Positions 61,912 to 64,000 of a DNA stretch of 64,000 nucleotides are shown here, piece by piece. The notes under the pieces are model-generated. The model saw only the letters and a list, made by a program, of their open reading frames with translations. It was not told the origin of the DNA and did not search any database. Positions within the stretch are counted from its first letter, which is position 1. Each line of letters starts with the position of its first letter. The translations under genes and the position numbers were made by a program. Origin of the DNA: Chryseobacterium hagamense (GTDB lineage: Bacteria; Bacteroidota; Bacteroidia; Flavobacteriales; Weeksellaceae). The stretch lies in the NCBI RefSeq assembly GCF_007991455.1, contig NZ_BJYJ01000001.1:62001-126000 (forward strand), read 5' to 3'.

Positions 61912-63456
61912 TTATCCTCTGTGCATGGGGCATCCAGGTGGCGGATTTACGGCCATATCCGCTGTTTCGGAAAGCGGCGTATGGATTACGGGCCTGTCAA
62001 AAAACTGTTCTTCGATAATCTTTCTCTGATCCTCCGGAATATCTTCCAGCTTGCGCAGGGTATTGGTCTGGATGTGCGGCCAGCTCGTCGTGCCGCCGTC
62101 ATTTCCGAATTGGAATTCGAACAGGATAATCTGCTCATACTGAAGCTGCAGGATTTCTTTGCCGTCTTCCACCACGGTTTCGATCCATAGGGTAAAGCTT
62201 ACTTCTACGGTCGGGACATAGCGGGTGACAAAAGGAACGTTCAGGATTCCTCCCTGGGCACCGGTTTTGTTTTTCGAGGAAAGCTGGATCTGGACATAGT
62301 TTTTAACCTGCTGTCCGCTTAGCGTATCTCTTAATCTCAAATCCGGACGCACGCAGTACGGATACAGGTCGTCGGCCATGATCCGCTGCGTATAAATTTT
62401 ATTGGAACCCGGATCGTTTCCATCATTCAGGGTTTCATGCACCCAGGCCGGTGCCGGCTGGTCCAGATTGATAGGATGGGTCGCGCTTGCCCCGGCTCCG
62501 CCCATCGTAGGGGAGATGGCTAGGTGGTCAGGTTCCCACGCGGCATCACCATGCGGGAACTGCGGAGCCCCGCTGATGAGGTAACTGCCGCCGCTTGGAG
62601 CAATATCACCCAAAAGGGTAATCGTGCTTCCGTGAGGAATGACACCGCTTCTCGAAATGGAATAATCGGGAATAAAGTAAGGGCCTGAAATTCCGTCTCC
62701 CGGCTTTATATCCTGGGCCGGAATAATTTCGTAATACGCCTGTCCTTCTTTCAGCTCACTCAGCAGGATGTAGGAAGGGTTTCCATAGTCATCCTTTACC
62801 TGGACCAAAGGTTCGTCGCGGTATTCCCCTTTATAGCCGTACTTTTCATAGTCTTCGGTATTGAAGGCATGGATGCCCCGGTCTCTTTTGATGGTTTCTT
62901 TATTGGCTGCGTAATTGTACACATCGCTCAGCCATAAATACATCCCGTTTTCTTCGTGGATCGGAGTGTACTGTAAACCAGGCTGTCCTTCCGCCCGGGT
63001 AACACTCTTGATGCTCTGCTCATATTTCAGGGCGCCGCAAAAAAGTTCTGCCGCACCGCCGCGGTTCCGGACACCGCCGGGAACAAGGGCAAACGTCAGC
63101 TTTTCGATATATTCTTCGCTGTCGAAACTGAATTTTCCGGGGATGGTTCCAGGATTGGTTCCCGGTGAAGGCATAATCGTGGTGTGTACCCCGCTGGCCA
63201 GCGAAGGTCTTTCTACGTTTTTATTGTAATTGACATTGTAGCTCACCCAGGTACCGTCCAGTGCGGCAAGGATCCCATAATCCACATCATTGACGATATC
63301 CTGAAGTTGATTTTCCCTGAAAGGTCTTACCGGATCGTCAATCAGGAGCTTGGAGTATCCTGACATCAGGTTTTCGAGATAGCCTTTTGCAGGCGCTGCG
63401 GAAGTTTTCGCCATCAGGCTTTCCCGGCCCGCATGGTCTTTGTTTCTTTTTAGCAT
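61912..63456 (-). CDS. Unrecognised large protein paired with a ferritin-like gene
   Basis: A 514-residue protein that I cannot assign to a family with certainty. There is no signal peptide; it starts MLKRNKDHAGRESLMAKTSA. Features: a beta-rich core (IEKLTFALVPGGVRNRGGAA, then LKYEQSIKSV, YTPIHEENGMYLWL) that recalls the FABP/nitrobindin-type haem-binding barrel; GDIAPSGGSYLISGAPQFPH, PNLDQPAPAWVHETLN-like segment, VEVSFTLWIETVVEDGKEIL, and a C-terminus PPGCPMHRG. An alternative start is the Met at residue 15. It follows a ferritin-like gene by 16 bases, so the pair is an operon; enzyme or pigment chemistry is possible but not shown. Confidence 0.6.
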   Translation of the reverse strand: MLKRNKDHAGRESLMAKTSAAPAKGYLENLMSGYSKLLIDDPVRPFRENQLQDIVNDVDYGILAALDGTWVSYNVNYNKNVERPSLASGVHTTIMPSPGTNPGTIPGKFSFDSEEYIEKLTFALVPGGVRNRGGAAELFCGALKYEQSIKSVTRAEGQPGLQYTPIHEENGMYLWLSDVYNYAANKETIKRDRGIHAFNTEDYEKYGYKGEYRDEPLVQVKDDYGNPSYILLSELKEGQAYYEIIPAQDIKPGDGISGPYFIPDYSISRSGVIPHGSTITLLGDIAPSGGSYLISGAPQFPHGDAAWEPDHLAISPTMGGAGASATHPINLDQPAPAWVHETLNDGNDPGSNKIYTQRIMADDLYPYCVRPDLRLRDTLSGQQVKNYVQIQLSSKNKTGAQGGILNVPFVTRYVPTVEVSFTLWIETVVEDGKEILQLQYEQIILFEFQFGNDGGTTSWPHIQTNTLRKLEDIPEDQRKIIEEQFFDRPVIHTPLSETADMAVNPPPGCPMHRG

Positions 63457-63472
63457 GGTCTTAGTTTTTTAT

Positions 63473-64000
63473 TTAGTTGGTAGGGTATTCAAAGGTAGGT
63501 CCCGCATTGTATTGCGCGCTCAGGGGCTGGCTCATCAGTCCGATGGCCTGCTCTTTCAGGGCATACATATACATGACGGATTTTGCGAGTTCTTCCGGCT
63601 GGCCTTCAACAGCTGCCTGAATGGCATCCAGCAGTTTTTTGTAAGTGGCATTAAAAGCTTTTCCCTGCTCAAATAATGCTGGATTGGACTGGTAATCCGC
63701 TATTTTCGGATTCGGCATCATCGGATAGGCGGCACTCCAGTCTACAGGAAGCGGTTTCCCGACAGGCGGTGTCGTTACGGGCATCATTCCGTTTTCATCG
63801 GTAAACGGCCTGTAGTCGCCACCGGCATAGAAGTGTTCGTGGAAAACTTCTTTAAACCTGAAATAATGTGCCAGTTCCGCCCCTTCTTCAAACTGCGACG
63901 GATCTACGTCAAAAATAGAATCGTCTGCGCCTTCTCCCTGGCCTTTGATTTCCTGAAATACCAGAATAACGCCATCCAGAGCTTCAACGGGATGCAGCTT
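63473..64000 (-). CDS. VioB-type ferritin-like protein, C-terminal part
   Basis: Partial gene running off the right edge; 175 residues to the stop are visible. The fragment reads KLHPVEALDGVILVFQEIKG, then SQFEEGAELAHYFRFKEVFH and EHFYAGGDYRPFTDENG, with the Glu/His pattern of a ferritin-like helix bundle of the VioB/iminophenyl-pyruvate dimer synthase type (PF12902-like). Then PVDWSAAYPMMPNPKIADY and a helical tail ending PTFEYPTN. In-frame ATGs near 63784-63787 are internal. Family enzymes can bind iron; the reaction here is unknown. It is co-transcribed with the unrecognised gene downstream. Confidence 0.7.
   Translation of the reverse strand, partial: KLHPVEALDGVILVFQEIKGQGEGADDSIFDVDPSQFEEGAELAHYFRFKEVFHEHFYAGGDYRPFTDENGMMPVTTPPVGKPLPVDWSAAYPMMPNPKIADYQSNPALFEQGKAFNATYKKLLDAIQAAVEGQPEELAKSVMYMYALKEQAIGLMSQPLSAQYNAGPTFEYPTN

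Noticed and set aside
1..64000. tRNA, rRNA, CRISPR arrays, IS elements or integrases
   Set aside because: No cloverleaf with flanks, no regularly spaced repeats, and no transposase or integrase motif seen on either strand.

Overview
The window looks like chromosome of a Bacteroidota bacterium in the Flavobacteriia, most likely Chryseobacterium or a close relative in the Weeksellaceae. The evidence is mixed. There are TonB-dependent receptor/DUF4249 pairs, a type IX secretion (type B) sorting domain, a zeaxanthin-type crt cluster, promoters matching the Bacteroidota TAnnTTTG -7 element, few Shine-Dalgarno sites, AT-rich intergenic DNA, and small GG-leader bacteriocin-like peptides typical of this genus. 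I see no rRNA, tRNA, CRISPR array, transposase or integrase.

Left end, 1-4.6 kb: a defence-like neighbourhood. It holds the start of a DUF3375 (Wadjet JetA-like) gene running off the edge, a solo HNH endonuclease with an EVE/PUA-like N-terminus, and a one-base-overlapping HNH endonuclease/HIT hydrolase pair. The two HNH genes each have a pair of near-identical short palindromes upstream. A small XRE repressor with a perfect 14-bp operator-like palindrome follows, divergent from a frameshifted unknown gene. From 4.6 to 9.4 kb two GC-rich genes (a Na/Ca-exchanger-family antiporter and a Tat-type Gfo/Idh/MocA oxidoreductase) sit between inverted copies of intergenic repeat modules. A Tet(X)-like flavin monooxygenase with its AraC regulator follows.

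11.9-16.8 kb: a tightly overlapping three-gene operon (TerB-C domain protein, DUF2791/BrxD-like ATPase, Lhr/BrxHI-like helicase) that looks like a DNA-processing or anti-phage module. Two cysteine-rich GG-leader peptides follow on the other strand. 17.6-22.3 kb is core metabolism: an alkylpurine glycosylase, then gnd-zwf-pgl, the oxidative pentose phosphate pathway.

23.4-31.4 kb: AraC regulators and what I read as a Bacteroidota chaperone-usher-like surface fibre locus. It has three proteins sharing a pilin-like domain (one of them with an extra N-terminal domain like a tip adhesin), a PapD-like periplasmic chaperone and a 931-residue outer-membrane usher-like barrel. This is the strongest candidate for an undescribed system. 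Next are a DUF2383 stress protein divergent from a MarR-crtI-crtB-crtZ-crtY carotenoid operon, a DUF4142 lipoprotein and exonuclease III.

39.3-46.6 kb: a signalling cluster of two hybrid histidine kinases, two stand-alone receivers and CheR/CheB-type enzymes, with no chemoreceptor, CheA or CheW. 47-64 kb: a PQQ-type sugar dehydrogenase lipoprotein, an aldo/keto reductase with AraC regulator, two TonB-type outer membrane proteins and a DUF4249 lipoprotein, a di-haem cytochrome c peroxidase, a T9SS-exported lectin-like protein, an Lrp/AsnC regulator with two identical palindromes around its promoter, and an unrecognised protein next to a VioB-type ferritin-like protein that runs off the right edge.
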